DNA of 64,000 nt. It comes from Chryseobacterium cucumeris. GTDB taxonomy: Bacteria; Bacteroidota; Bacteroidia; Flavobacteriales; Weeksellaceae. Below are positions 1 through 8,863 of this stretch, piece by piece. Position numbers and translations under genes: made by a program. Location of the stretch: contig NZ_CP068760.1 in the NCBI RefSeq assembly GCF_016775705.1, forward strand, positions 310,001-374,000, read 5' to 3'. Under the pieces are notes generated by a model that saw only the letters and a list, made by a program, of their open reading frames with translations, was not told where the DNA came from and did not search any database. Each line of letters begins with the position of its first letter. Position 1 is the stretch's first letter.

Positions 1-1880
1 CTGCAGAAAATCTTACCAAATCTTACGGCATCAAAGTTTTGTTTAAAAATATTTCTTTTCACATCAATGAAGGAGATAAAATAGCGATTGTTGCCAAAAA
101 CGGAAGTGGAAAATCTACGCTTCTGAAAATATTAATGGGTAAGGAAATTGCAGACAGCGGAACTGCGATCATCAATAAAGATATCCAGGTGGTATTATTT
201 GATCAGGAAATTGACTATGATCCTAAGCTGAGCATTGAAGAATTTATGATGACCCTGGATTCCGAGCCTATCCTGGCGCTTAAAAACTATCATCGATCAC
301 TTCATTCTACAGATAATGATTTTATTGAGAAAGCACTGGCTGATATGGAAGTTCATAAAGCCTGGGATCTGGAAAATGAAATGAAGCAGATTCTTTCCCA
401 GCTTAAAATTACAGATCTTGAGGCTAAAATGGGAACCCTTTCGGGAGGACAGATCAAACGTGTCGCTTTGGCGAAGCTTTTAACTGAAACAAGAGCTGAG
501 CACAGACATACCCTTCTTATCATGGACGAACCTACCAACCACCTTGATGTGGACATGGTAGAATGGCTTGAAAACTATCTGAACAAAGCAAAAATCACGT
601 TACTTCTGGTAACCCACGACCGATATTTCCTTGACAGTGTTTGTGATATCATCTGGGAAATGGAGGATCAGAATCTGTATGTTCACAATGGTTCGTATGC
701 TACTTACCTCGAGAACAAGATGATTCGTGAGGAGAATCTTAATGCTACGATTGATAAAGCGAATAACCTTTACAGAAAGGAACTGGAATGGATGAGAAGA
801 CAGCCAAAAGCCAGAACCACAAAATCAAAAGGCAGAATTGATGCTTTCTACGAAACAGAAAAAGTGGCCAAAACCGACACCAGAAAAGATGGACTGGAGC
901 TTGATTTTGAAATGAAACGTCTGGGAAATAAAATTCTTGAACTCAAACATATTGATAAAAGCTTTGGGCCAAAAGTTCTGTTAAAAGATTTCAGCTACCA
1001 GTTTCAACGTGGAGAAAAGGTTGGAATCATTGGAAAGAACGGAGCGGGAAAATCTACCCTGCTTAACATTATTCAAGGTTTTGAAAAAGCCGATAAAGGA
1101 GAAATTGAAACAGGAGAAACTATTTCCTTCGGTTATTTCTCACAAAAAGGCCTTACCTATAAAGAGGATGAACGTGTGATTGATTTCATTAAAGAAATTG
1201 CAGAATTTTATCCTTTAGCGAATGGTAAAAGTTTATCCGCATCACAGTTCTTAAGATTATTTTTATTTGACGATCAGACACAGTATTCTCCTATTTCCAA
1301 ACTTTCCGGAGGTGAAAAAAGACGGCTTCACCTGATGTATATTTTGTATCAGAATCCTAACTTCCTGATTTTTGATGAGCCTACAAATGACTTAGATCTT
1401 CCGACGCTAACGGTTCTTGAAAACTTTCTTCAGCAATTCCAGGGATCTTTGATTATCGTTTCCCACGACAGGTATTTCATGGACAGAATTGTAGACCATG
1501 TTCTGGCTTTTGAAGGCAACGGGAAAATCAGGGATTTTGTAGGTAATTTCTCAGAATACAGAGAAGCCAGAAGCCGTGAAGAGGCATTGGAAAAAAATGC
1601 TGCGGTAAAACCTGATCCTGTAAAAGAAGTAATTTCTTCCGCAGAAGGTACTCAATTTTCCAATTCTAAAAGAAAACTGACCTTTAAAGAACAAAGGGAA
1701 CTGGAAACGATTGAAAAAGAAATGCCTGAACTGGAGGAACAGCGCGCAAAAATTCTGGATAAGCTCAACAACGAAGCTGATTATGAAAAGATAGCCACTC
1801 TTTCTTCCGAGCTGGAAACGGTTTCAGAAAAACTGGAGAACCACGAAATGAGATGGCTGGAGCTTCAGGAGCTCCTTTAA
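1..1880 (+). CDS. ABC-F family ATPase, Uup-like; 5' end outside window
   Basis: Soluble twin-cassette ATPase of the ABC-F type, a family that acts on ribosomes (and, for Uup, also on branched DNA) rather than transporting. Two nucleotide-binding domains are visible. The first has Walker A AKNGSGKST, signature LSGGQ and Walker B ending DEPTNHLD. The second has GKNGAGKST, LSGGE and DEPTNDLD. A charged linker of about 80 residues joins them and there are no membrane segments. The last 70 residues form a Glu/Lys-rich coiled coil, as in Uup. The frame is open to base 3, with residues AENLTKSYGIKV ahead of the TTG at 39, so that TTG is not the start and the true ATG lies just left of the window. 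The exact ABC-F subgroup is inferred. Confidence 0.9.
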   Translation, partial: AENLTKSYGIKVLFKNISFHINEGDKIAIVAKNGSGKSTLLKILMGKEIADSGTAIINKDIQVVLFDQEIDYDPKLSIEEFMMTLDSEPILALKNYHRSLHSTDNDFIEKALADMEVHKAWDLENEMKQILSQLKITDLEAKMGTLSGGQIKRVALAKLLTETRAEHRHTLLIMDEPTNHLDVDMVEWLENYLNKAKITLLLVTHDRYFLDSVCDIIWEMEDQNLYVHNGSYATYLENKMIREENLNATIDKANNLYRKELEWMRRQPKARTTKSKGRIDAFYETEKVAKTDTRKDGLELDFEMKRLGNKILELKHIDKSFGPKVLLKDFSYQFQRGEKVGIIGKNGAGKSTLLNIIQGFEKADKGEIETGETISFGYFSQKGLTYKEDERVIDFIKEIAEFYPLANGKSLSASQFLRLFLFDDQTQYSPISKLSGGEKRRLHLMYILYQNPNFLIFDEPTNDLDLPTLTVLENFLQQFQGSLIIVSHDRYFMDRIVDHVLAFEGNGKIRDFVGNFSEYREARSREEALEKNAAVKPDPVKEVISSAEGTQFSNSKRKLTFKEQRELETIEKEMPELEEQRAKILDKLNNEADYEKIATLSSELETVSEKLENHEMRWLELQELL

Positions 1881-1887
1881 TAATAGG

Positions 1888-1990
1888 AATGAGTTCAAAG
1901 TGTCGCAGAGTTGGATTGTAGACGGGTTGGAAATTTCTAATCCCGACTGGTATCAACCTTGAACTTTAAACCTTGAACTTTGAACTCATT
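1888..1990. repeat. 103-bp element with perfect 13-bp terminal inverted repeats
   Basis: AATGAGTTCAAAG at 1888-1900 is matched by its exact reverse complement at 1978-1990. Inside lie two near-identical copies of ACCTTGAACTTTRA (about 1956-1984) and a CGGG...CCCG pairing around GAAATTTC. It fills the gap between two convergent genes. It could act as a shared terminator, but it has the look of a small dispersed palindromic element. Confidence 0.6.
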
Positions 1991-1996
1991 TCTAAT

Positions 1997-3052
1997 TTAT
2001 AATTTTACTATTCTTTCTTCTTTTGCACTTTCAAGAGAAGCATCAATGATTTTCATATTCTGAATAATTTCTTTTCCCGGAGATGGTAAGGCATATCCAA
2101 AAACAATGTGTTCATAAATCTGCTGGTAATAATCCATATAGTTTCCGGCTTCACTGGAGGTAAGATTTCTTTCAGTTTCAGAATGATCATTCAGGAAGTT
2201 TAAAATTCCGTCCGGTGCAGTCAAAGGCTTTGTCCATTCTTTACCATATTCAGGAATAGCACCTGCTACCAGTTCATTTTCCTGATTATCGGTTCTTTCC
2301 TGCAGGAAAGTTCCTCTGTCTCCATGAATTGTGTAAGCATAATGTCCTTCTTTGCTGAAAACAGATGATTTCAGTCTTACTCTCAGATTATCTTTATAGA
2401 ATAAGAGAATTTCAAAATAATCGTTAGCGAATTCGGCTCCTTTCATAGAAAATACATCGGCAAAAAGTTTTTCCGGATACCCAAAGTACTGCACCGCCTG
2501 ATCTACAAGATGTGCTCCCAGATCATGAAGTGATCCTGATCCCAGCTGATCAGGACTTTCTTTATGCTGCTTTCCACTGGCCATGGTACGGAATCTGTCA
2601 AAACGTATTTCAACTTCTTTAATATTCCCTGTTTTCTTATCATTCAGAATTTTTTGAACCTGCAGAAAGTCACGGTCGAATCTTCGGTTTTGGTATACAC
2701 TCAGAAACAAACCTTTTTCTTCAGCCAGTTGCACCAGTTCTTCTGCTTCAGAAACATTTACTGTAAAAGGTTTTTCCACAATAATATTTTTTCCCGCTTC
2801 CAGTGCTTTTTTGGCGTACTCATAATGGGTCTGAACCGGAGTATTGATGATCACCAATTCTACATCTGCCTGCTGAAGCATTTCTTCCACGGAACGATAG
2901 ATCGTTGCCTCAGGATATTTCACCTTCGATTCTTCCTTGCTTCTTTCCACAACAGCAGAGATAAAAAATCCCGGATGCTCCTTTAAAAAGGGAGCATGGA
3001 ACACTTTCCCACTCATTCCAAAGGCACAAAGCCCTGCTTTTACCAATTGCAT
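1997..3052 (-). CDS. Gfo/Idh/MocA family NAD(P)-dependent oxidoreductase
   Basis: Predicted cytosolic dehydrogenase acting on a sugar or cyclitol-type substrate. The N-terminal Rossmann fold begins at residue 1 with MQLVKAGLCAFGMSGKVFHA. The family motif EKPFTVN follows at about residue 95, where the Lys is the usual catalytic residue, and a C-terminal Gfo/Idh/MocA domain completes about 351 residues. The open frame extends to 3127 with possible ATG starts at 3127 and 3079. I prefer 3052 because it places the dinucleotide-binding strand at the N-terminus as in relatives. It is transcribed divergently from the siderophore receptor gene. Substrate cannot be told from sequence. Confidence 0.85.
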   Translation of the reverse strand: MQLVKAGLCAFGMSGKVFHAPFLKEHPGFFISAVVERSKEESKVKYPEATIYRSVEEMLQQADVELVIINTPVQTHYEYAKKALEAGKNIIVEKPFTVNVSEAEELVQLAEEKGLFLSVYQNRRFDRDFLQVQKILNDKKTGNIKEVEIRFDRFRTMASGKQHKESPDQLGSGSLHDLGAHLVDQAVQYFGYPEKLFADVFSMKGAEFANDYFEILLFYKDNLRVRLKSSVFSKEGHYAYTIHGDRGTFLQERTDNQENELVAGAIPEYGKEWTKPLTAPDGILNFLNDHSETERNLTSSEAGNYMDYYQQIYEHIVFGYALPSPGKEIIQNMKIIDASLESAKEERIVKL

Positions 3053-3145
3053 ATTATAATTTTTAACAAATATATTCATAAAAAATTCTCTATCCCTTAG
3101 TATAAAGGAGCTATAGAAATAATCCATCTCGTCGACTCATAAAAA

Positions 3146-3161
3146 TATGATTTAAATCATA
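3146..3161. promoter_or_regulatory. Perfect 16-bp palindrome between divergent genes
   Basis: TATGATTTAAATCATA is self-complementary over 16 bp. It lies in the short region between the oxidoreductase (leftward) and the siderophore receptor (rightward), about 30 bp ahead of the receptor's -7-like TACATTTG (3193-3200). Position and symmetry suggest an operator for a dimeric repressor. A Fur-like iron regulator is a natural guess given the downstream gene, but the match to a Fur box is only loose. Confidence 0.45.
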
Positions 3162-3192
3162 AAATTATTTTTATCTATTCTAAACAAATACT

Positions 3193-3200
3193 TACATTTG
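3193..3200 (+). promoter_or_regulatory. -7 promoter element TACATTTG for the siderophore receptor
   Basis: The octamer fits the Bacteroidota primary-sigma consensus TAnnTTTG, 35 bp before the ATG at 3235. No good TTG is seen at the -33 position, so the promoter may depend on an activator or on release of the upstream palindrome. Confidence 0.5.
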
Positions 3201-3234
3201 CGCCTTATTTAAAACTGTTCTACATAAAAATAAA

Positions 3235-5520
3235 ATGAAAAGACAATTACTTTCTTTAGGCCTTCTGTTTATCGCCGCTTCGGCAAGTTCACAGATGAAA
3301 AATACTGAAGCAGATACTATCAGAACTCAAACTATTGAGGATATCAACCTTCATAAAACGGGAAATCCTAACCAGGCTAGACCATTATCGACAAAGTCGA
3401 ATCTGACGATAATGGAAACTCCCCAGCCCATTGCTATTGTTACCCACGAAATCATTGAGCAGCAGCAGGCAAAGCAACTGAGTGATGTTCTTCAGAATGT
3501 AAACGGATTATACATCACTTCATCCAGAGGAAATTCTCAGGATAGTTTTGGTGGACGTGGTTTCATTTTAGGAAATGATAATATTTTTAAAAATGGTTCA
3601 AGAGTAAACAGCGGTGTTTTCCCTGAAGTAAGTGGTCTGGAAAGAGTAGAAGTTTTAAAGGGCGCCAATGCCATGCTTTTTGGAAATACAGCAGCTGGTG
3701 GTGTTATCAATATGATTACAAAAAAGCCTAAATTCAATTTTGGTGGAAGTATCGGGTTAAACGGCGGAAGCTGGAATTCTTATAAACCAACAGTTGATAT
3801 TTACGGTCCTTTATCTAAAAATATTGCTTTCAGAGTAAACGGAGCCTATGAGCATGCTGAAAGTTTCAGAGATGTTGTAGAATCAGAGAAATATTATTTC
3901 AATCCATCCTTCCTTTTCAATTTAAGCCCAAAATCACAATTGATTGTGGAAGCAGATTATCTTAAAACTAATTTCACTCCTGATTTCGGGCTTGGTTCTA
4001 TTACGGAAAAAGACCAAAGCTATAGATTGAATGATACTGTTTCCAGAAACACTTTCTTCGGAACTGACTGGCAATATCAAAATGTACAGCAAGCTTCTAC
4101 GAATGTAACTTTTAATCATCAGTTCAACGAAAGATGGTCTTTAAATGCGATTGCTTCTTACCAGAACTATACAAAAGATTATTTTTCTTCTGAAAGAGTA
4201 CAATGGATCTATGACACCAAAGATACCACTGTAGATCCTAACAGATTGTCATGGAAAAGACCTTTTGGCAGAACTTACAACGAACAAAATTATACTTCAG
4301 CACAGGTAAACATCAATGGTGAATTCAATACAGGAAAAATCAGCCACAAAGTTTTAATTGGGGCAGATGCTGATTACAGCCAGGCAGATGCTTATGCTTA
4401 TACTGTTGCGGCTCCAAGAAATCTTCTATATTTAGATGATCCGTCAACGTGGGGAAGTATTGATATGCCGAATTCTACTCTTAGTACGAGAAACAGGATC
4501 AATACAAGAAGAATCGGGATCTATGCACAGGATTTTATCAGCTTAACAAAACAATTAAAAGTAATTGCAGGTTTAAGATGGTCTTATATAGAAAATATGC
4601 CTACGCTGACGACCCGCTTCACATTAAATGATAAAATTGAAGTCGCTAATTCTTCAACGTCTGACAATGCATTTTCTCCAAAAGTAGGTTTGGTGTATGC
4701 TCCAAATGAAAACCTTTCTGTATTTGCAACTTATACGAATTCTTTTGCAGCCAATGCAGGATATACTTCAGATCAATTTGGCACGGTAAATACCAATCAG
4801 CCTGTTACAGATGTTCAAAATCAATTAAATACTTTATCAAAGCAAAGCATAAAGCCATCAACGGTTGATCAATATGAAATTGGTATTAAAAAGAATTTCT
4901 GGAATAATGCTTTAGCTGTTAACTTAACGGCTTACCAGATTATGTACAATAACTACTATCAAACGTATTGGTTTGCTTCTGCTCCAAACGGAGTACCTGT
5001 AAATTCCACAGACACCAATCTTAAAGAATTTGCAGGAAATATGAGAAGCCGTGGTGTGGAACTGGACATTACAGGAAATCCTACAGAAAACTTATCTATA
5101 ATCGGAGGTTTTTCTTATAACAATTCGGTATATACCGACACTCCTGAAAAAGGATATATTGAAAACCAAAGACTGGTAAGAACACCCGCTACAACAGCAA
5201 ATGCTTCTGTTTTCTATAAATTTACAAACTACGTAAAAGGGTTGAAAATCGGAGCTGGGATTTATTACATCGGGGACAGAATTGCCGGATGGAATGATAC
5301 AAAATCTACAAACACAAGTAGAAATAACGTGAGCAGAATGTTTGACCTGAAAGATTATACGACTGTTTCCGTTTCAGTAGGCTACGAGTGGAAAAAATTC
5401 TCTATCCAGGGGAAAGTGGGCAACCTGTTTGATGTCGTAAATTATAATGTTCACGAGAATTATTCAGTGAATCCGATTACGCCTAGAAATTACTATTTCA
5501 CATTGATTTACAGACTCTAG
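3235..5520 (+). CDS. TonB-dependent siderophore receptor
   Basis: Outer-membrane 22-strand barrel that imports ferric siderophores using TonB energy. A signal peptide (MKRQLLSLGLLFIAASASS) leads to a plug domain at about 55-170 containing ETPQPIAIVTHEIIEQQ, LSDVLQNVNG and the ERVEVLKGANAMLFG stretch typical of this family. The beta-barrel follows to the C-terminus. At 761 residues it is of normal length, and it lacks the N-terminal carboxypeptidase-regulatory-like repeat found on SusC proteins. The gene for a PepSY-type membrane protein follows after a hairpin, consistent with an iron-uptake pair. The ligand is unknown. Confidence 0.93.
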   Translation: MKRQLLSLGLLFIAASASSQMKNTEADTIRTQTIEDINLHKTGNPNQARPLSTKSNLTIMETPQPIAIVTHEIIEQQQAKQLSDVLQNVNGLYITSSRGNSQDSFGGRGFILGNDNIFKNGSRVNSGVFPEVSGLERVEVLKGANAMLFGNTAAGGVINMITKKPKFNFGGSIGLNGGSWNSYKPTVDIYGPLSKNIAFRVNGAYEHAESFRDVVESEKYYFNPSFLFNLSPKSQLIVEADYLKTNFTPDFGLGSITEKDQSYRLNDTVSRNTFFGTDWQYQNVQQASTNVTFNHQFNERWSLNAIASYQNYTKDYFSSERVQWIYDTKDTTVDPNRLSWKRPFGRTYNEQNYTSAQVNINGEFNTGKISHKVLIGADADYSQADAYAYTVAAPRNLLYLDDPSTWGSIDMPNSTLSTRNRINTRRIGIYAQDFISLTKQLKVIAGLRWSYIENMPTLTTRFTLNDKIEVANSSTSDNAFSPKVGLVYAPNENLSVFATYTNSFAANAGYTSDQFGTVNTNQPVTDVQNQLNTLSKQSIKPSTVDQYEIGIKKNFWNNALAVNLTAYQIMYNNYYQTYWFASAPNGVPVNSTDTNLKEFAGNMRSRGVELDITGNPTENLSIIGGFSYNNSVYTDTPEKGYIENQRLVRTPATTANASVFYKFTNYVKGLKIGAGIYYIGDRIAGWNDTKSTNTSRNNVSRMFDLKDYTTVSVSVGYEWKKFSIQGKVGNLFDVVNYNVHENYSVNPITPRNYYFTLIYRL

Positions 5521-5547
5521 AATTCTTTATATAATAATTCTTTCACT

Positions 5548-5583
5548 AAAAGTGGAAATTGCATTTTTGCAGTTTCCACTTTT
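5548..5583 (+). terminator. Hairpin after the siderophore receptor
   Basis: AAAAGTGGAAA (5548-5558) pairs with TTTCCACTTTT (5573-5583), and TGC/GCA continues the stem inwards. There is no long U tract after it, so it may attenuate rather than fully stop transcription into the PepSY gene. Confidence 0.6.
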
Positions 5584-5614
5584 GAAATTTTAAACAAAAA
5601 CAAAAAAATAAGAT

Positions 5615-6130
5615 ATGGATAAGATTAAAGACACAAGAAGTTTCATGAGAATCACGCACCGTTACCTGGGATATTTCCTTGCCGGAATTATGGCTGTATA
5701 TTCGTTAAGTGGAATTCTTCTGGTGTACAGAGACACAGATTTCCTGAAAAGTGAAAAGAAATACGAAAAGAATATCGCAGCCAATCTTTCAGAAAAAGAG
5801 CTGAAAAAAGAGCTTAAGATGAAAGGCCTGGAAGTGGAAAAAACAGAAGGAAGTGTTCTTTATTTTAAACAGGGAACTTATGACAGTGCAACCGGAAAAG
5901 CCAAATATTCCAAAAAGGAACTTCCTTTCGTATTGGACAAAATGGTTTCGCTTCACAAATCACAATCGAAAGATGCTATATCCCCTCTAAGCGTATTCTT
6001 CGGAGTTTCTCTTTTCTTTTTCGTCATCTCAAGTTTCTGGATGTTTAATCCTAAGACCAAAGCATTCAAACGTGGAATCAAATTTACAATTGCAGGTCTG
6101 ATCATTTCGGTGATCCTTTTATTTATTTAA
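5615..6130 (+). CDS. PepSY-associated inner-membrane protein
   Basis: Protein of 171 residues with one N-terminal membrane segment (about 15-37) beginning with the RITHRYLGYFLAG pattern typical of PepSY_TM proteins. A periplasmic region of about 75 residues follows, then two C-terminal membrane segments (about 122-143 and 150-171). Such proteins often sit beside TonB receptors and are thought to help reduce or release iron. Here it follows the siderophore receptor by about 95 bp. It is shorter than the large PepSY ferric-reductase-like proteins. The specific role is inferred from context. Confidence 0.75.
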   Translation: MDKIKDTRSFMRITHRYLGYFLAGIMAVYSLSGILLVYRDTDFLKSEKKYEKNIAANLSEKELKKELKMKGLEVEKTEGSVLYFKQGTYDSATGKAKYSKKELPFVLDKMVSLHKSQSKDAISPLSVFFGVSLFFFVISSFWMFNPKTKAFKRGIKFTIAGLIISVILLFI

Positions 6131-6392
6131 ATTCCGAATGGGCAAAGAAAAATAAGTGTTTTATATAATTAATGATATATTATCTACTTTTATCATTTTT
6201 TTCTTAAAACAACCATTTTATTTTCTTTATTATCATAACATATAGAGCCGACAGGTGAAAAAAATAAACTATATCTCGTTGAAAATCTTAACGTTTGTTT
6301 AGAAAAATTACGTAAAATTAAGAGTCTGGCACATTTATTGTTTTTTCTATAATTCGTGAATAATAAACATTTAATTATTAAAATAATAAATT

Positions 6393-6983
6393 ATGAAAAG
6401 ACTTATTTTAACAGGGATATTAGCCGTAGCAGGCTTAACAGCAACTGCCAACGCTCAGATTCAAAAAGGTAATTGGATGGTAGGGGGTAACCTTGTAGGT
6501 GCAAATTTTGGGTTAAATGAAGGAGCAGGATATAACTTTGCAATTCAGCCTAAAGGAGCCTATTTCATCGAAGATAATATCGCAGTTGGGGGATACGTAG
6601 ATTTAGGTTTCAAAGGAGCTAAAGATGCACCCACTACTTTTACATATAATGTAGGAGCATTAGGACGTTACTATCTTAACCCGGGAGAGCAGGGAGTAAA
6701 CAACTTACTACACCACGGAAGATGGTTCTTCGAAGGTAACGTAGGTGTTGGAGGAATGTCTATCTCTAAAGGAGGTTCTTCTTCTAACGGTCTTAACTTC
6801 GGATTCGGACCTGGTTATTCTTACTTCATCACACCAAACATCGGATTGGAAGGTTTAGTGAAATATGATGCAAATGCAGGATTCGGAAGCGGTGGATACA
6901 CTAACAAAATTACTTTTGGTTTAGGATTCCAGATTTATCTTCCAACGTCTAAAGCGAAACAAATCATCAACGACGTTAAGTAA
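6393..6983 (+). CDS. Outer-membrane beta-barrel protein
   Basis: Small porin-like protein of 196 residues. A clear signal peptide (MKRLILTGILAVAGLTATANA) is followed by Gly- and aromatic-rich alternating strands characteristic of an 8-strand barrel, such as GNWMVGGNLVGANFG and NITFGLGFQ-like segments. No enzymatic motif is seen. It is a single gene: a 262-bp AT-rich leader precedes it and a strong GC-rich hairpin follows. Strong codon uniformity and the isolated unit suggest an abundant envelope protein, but its function is not known. Confidence 0.8.
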   Translation: MKRLILTGILAVAGLTATANAQIQKGNWMVGGNLVGANFGLNEGAGYNFAIQPKGAYFIEDNIAVGGYVDLGFKGAKDAPTTFTYNVGALGRYYLNPGEQGVNNLLHHGRWFFEGNVGVGGMSISKGGSSSNGLNFGFGPGYSYFITPNIGLEGLVKYDANAGFGSGGYTNKITFGLGFQIYLPTSKAKQIINDVK

Positions 6984-7009
6984 TCACTGAAATACTTATA
7001 AAAAAAATG

Positions 7010-7042
7010 AAAGCGCCCCGAAATTTATTTCCGGGGCGCTTT
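7010..7042. terminator. Bidirectional GC-rich terminator
   Basis: AAAGCGCCCCG (7010-7020) pairs perfectly with CGGGGCGCTTT (7032-7042). T-rich tails are present on both strands. It separates the rightward barrel gene from the leftward peroxiredoxin gene. Confidence 0.9.
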
Positions 7043-7081
7043 TCGTACAAATTAAAACTAAACTATAAAAAATCAAATAAA

Positions 7082-7717
7082 TCATGTATTAGGTTGAGGG
7101 GTGTATCTCAGATAGGGCTTTATTTCCGTTACCCCTTTCGGGAATATTTTCCGGGCATCTTCTGTAGAAATGGTTGGAGGTACAATAACATCTTCTCCAA
7201 CTTCCCAATTCACAGGCGTAGCCACACGGTAATTGTCTACCAGCTGTAAAGAATCCAGCACTCTGAGGATCTCGTCAAAATTCCTTCCTGTAGAGGCCGG
7301 ATAGGTAATAATCAGTCTTACTTTTTTGGAAGGATCAATAATCAAAAGAGAACGTACTGTAGCGGTAGCCGAAGCATTGGGATGAATAAAATCATACAGT
7401 TCTGAAACCTTTTTGTCTTTATCTGCGATAATAGGAAACTTTACATTGGTATTCTGAGTTTCATTAATATCTTTTACCCAATTTTGATGATCTTCTACCC
7501 CATCTACACTCAGGGCAATTACTTTTGTATCTCTGGCATCAAACTCAGACTGAAGTTTTGCGGTATATCCCAACTCCGTTGTGCATACCGGTGTATAATC
7601 TGCAGGATGCGAAAACAGAATTCCCCAGGAATCTCCCAGATAATTATAAAAATTGATATCGCCTACTGATGATTCTGCCTGAAAGTTGGGTGCTGTATCT
7701 CCTAGTTTGATTGACAT
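7082..7717 (-). CDS. 1-Cys peroxiredoxin (Prx6-type)
   Basis: Thiol peroxidase that reduces hydrogen peroxide and alkyl hydroperoxides. The 211-residue protein begins MSIKLGDTAPNFQAES and has the peroxidatic motif HPADYTPVCTTE near residue 45. This Cys is the only one in the protein, which fits the 1-Cys class, where the sulfenic acid is reduced by an outside thiol. The extended C-terminal arm (dimerisation domain) of the Prx6 group is present. It is monocistronic, with a promoter embedded in an inverted repeat just upstream. Confidence 0.93.
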   Translation of the reverse strand: MSIKLGDTAPNFQAESSVGDINFYNYLGDSWGILFSHPADYTPVCTTELGYTAKLQSEFDARDTKVIALSVDGVEDHQNWVKDINETQNTNVKFPIIADKDKKVSELYDFIHPNASATATVRSLLIIDPSKKVRLIITYPASTGRNFDEILRVLDSLQLVDNYRVATPVNWEVGEDVIVPPTISTEDARKIFPKGVTEIKPYLRYTPQPNT

Positions 7718-7733
7718 AATGTTTCTTCTTTAT

Positions 7734-7754
7734 AGTCTACAAATTTAGTAGACT
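7734..7754 (-). promoter_or_regulatory. Inverted-repeat operator over the peroxiredoxin promoter
   Basis: AGTCTAC (7734-7740) and GTAGACT (7748-7754) form a perfect 7-bp inverted repeat with a 7-bp spacer, and the spacer holds most of the -7 element. A bound dimer here would block RNA polymerase. The regulator cannot be named from sequence alone; an Rrf2- or OxyR-like redox regulator is one guess. Confidence 0.55.
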
Positions 7755-7769
7755 TTTTGGAGCTGGCAA
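7740..7769 (-). promoter_or_regulatory. Promoter of the peroxiredoxin gene
   Basis: Read leftward: TTG (7767-7769), 19 bp, then TAAATTTG (7740-7747). This is an exact fit to the flavobacterial TTG-N19-TAnnTTTG promoter, 22 bp before the ATG. Confidence 0.7.
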
Positions 7770-7811
7770 ATTTTTTGATGAAAATTTATATCTTTAATTA
7801 AAATTTTATTC

Positions 7812-8699
7812 ATGGAGAAAACCGGACTCAGGTATGTAGATCTTGTTTACAAGGTATTGGAAAATTGGTATATCACCTTCGCTGAACTTACCCCCAAGCT
7901 GATTGTTGGAATTTTAGTATTTACCTTTTTCCTGGTTACCAGCAAATATTTAAGCCAGGCAGCGGTAAAATTATTCCATAAATTTTTTCCTAAAAGTCGC
8001 AAAGAGAGTTCATTAGTCACCTTAATCAGTGTATTCAGATTTTTGATCATGCTGATGGGAACCTTTATTGCTCTTGAAATAATGGGTTTCAGCGGTTTTC
8101 TTTGGAAGTTTATCGGAAGCTTAGGAGTTGCAGGGGTTATTGCCGGGGTTGCTCTGAAAGACCTGGTATCCAGTATTTTCTCAGGAATGCTTATTGGAAT
8201 TGACAAAGCTTACAAGGTAGGAGATTATATTACGATCGGAACCCACTCAGGAACAGTACAGGAAATCGGGTTTCTCACTACAAAAATTCTTACTGATGAC
8301 GGAAAGAAAGCTTATATCCCTAATCAGGTTGTTTTCAATGCTCCGTTTTACAATATTACAGCCTCTCCACAGCGAAGGATAATTTTAAACTTTGAAATTC
8401 CGGCTGATGAAGATATCACTAAAGCTCAGAAAGGAATTCTTGATGTGGTTAAAAATCTTGATAATGTGGATAAGCTGGACACCGTAGAAGTAATTTTTAC
8501 AGACTTGAAGCAAGGTGCATTTAATCTGCAGGTAAAATTCTGGATAAAAGTAGGGGCTAATCTTGCGCAGGTAAGAAGCCAGGCTTATTTAGGGATCAAA
8601 GAACGCTTTGATACGGATAAAATTCAGCTGGTAACGCCAACGAGCATCAGCATTACAAGTGGAGAGACTAACTTGCCGGAAAGTCATCAGGATAAGTAA
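7812..8699 (+). CDS. MscS-type mechanosensitive channel
   Basis: Small-conductance mechanosensitive channel that releases solutes on osmotic downshock. It has 295 residues with three membrane segments, at about 25-47, 68-92 and 95-118. The third is the pore helix, rich in Gly and Ala (GSLGVAGVIAGVALKD), as in MscS. The cytoplasmic MscS beta domain follows (YKVGDYITIG, GTVQEIGFLTTKI) and then the alpha/beta C-terminal domain. The size is that of the minimal MscS family. It starts about 95 bp from the divergent peroxiredoxin gene and is followed by its own terminator. Confidence 0.92.
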   Translation: MEKTGLRYVDLVYKVLENWYITFAELTPKLIVGILVFTFFLVTSKYLSQAAVKLFHKFFPKSRKESSLVTLISVFRFLIMLMGTFIALEIMGFSGFLWKFIGSLGVAGVIAGVALKDLVSSIFSGMLIGIDKAYKVGDYITIGTHSGTVQEIGFLTTKILTDDGKKAYIPNQVVFNAPFYNITASPQRRIILNFEIPADEDITKAQKGILDVVKNLDNVDKLDTVEVIFTDLKQGAFNLQVKFWIKVGANLAQVRSQAYLGIKERFDTDKIQLVTPTSISITSGETNLPESHQDK

Positions 8700-8714
8700 A
8701 ATTATTTATAAAAT

Positions 8715-8747
8715 AAAAGACCATTTCGAGTATTGAAATGGTCTTTT
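8715..8747 (+). terminator. Terminator of the MscS gene
   Basis: AAAAGACCATTTC (8715-8727) pairs with GAAATGGTCTTTT (8735-8747), ending in a T run. Confidence 0.85.
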
Positions 8748-8772
8748 TTATGATGATTGATTGGAGATATTT

Positions 8773-8805
8773 AAACCTAACAGGTTTTAGAAACCTGTTA
8801 GGTTT
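8773..8805. repeat. 33-bp palindromic dispersed repeat, copy 1
   Basis: A perfect 15-bp inverted repeat, AAACCTAACAGGTTT (8773-8787) and AAACCTGTTAGGTTT (8791-8805), with a 3-bp loop. A second copy differing at three positions is at 31500-31532. It lies between a terminator and the convergent sucC gene and is not needed for either. Confidence 0.75.
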
Positions 8806-8863
8806 ACAGTAGTACATTTCCGCTGAAGTTATTACAAAACTGTGCCCTTCACGTTCCAACAAA

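Noticed and set aside
2564..2986. 140-codon rightward open frame inside the oxidoreductase gene
   Set aside because: It is antisense to a gene with clear Gfo/Idh/MocA motifs, is rich in Phe, His and Cys as shadow frames are, and has no family likeness.
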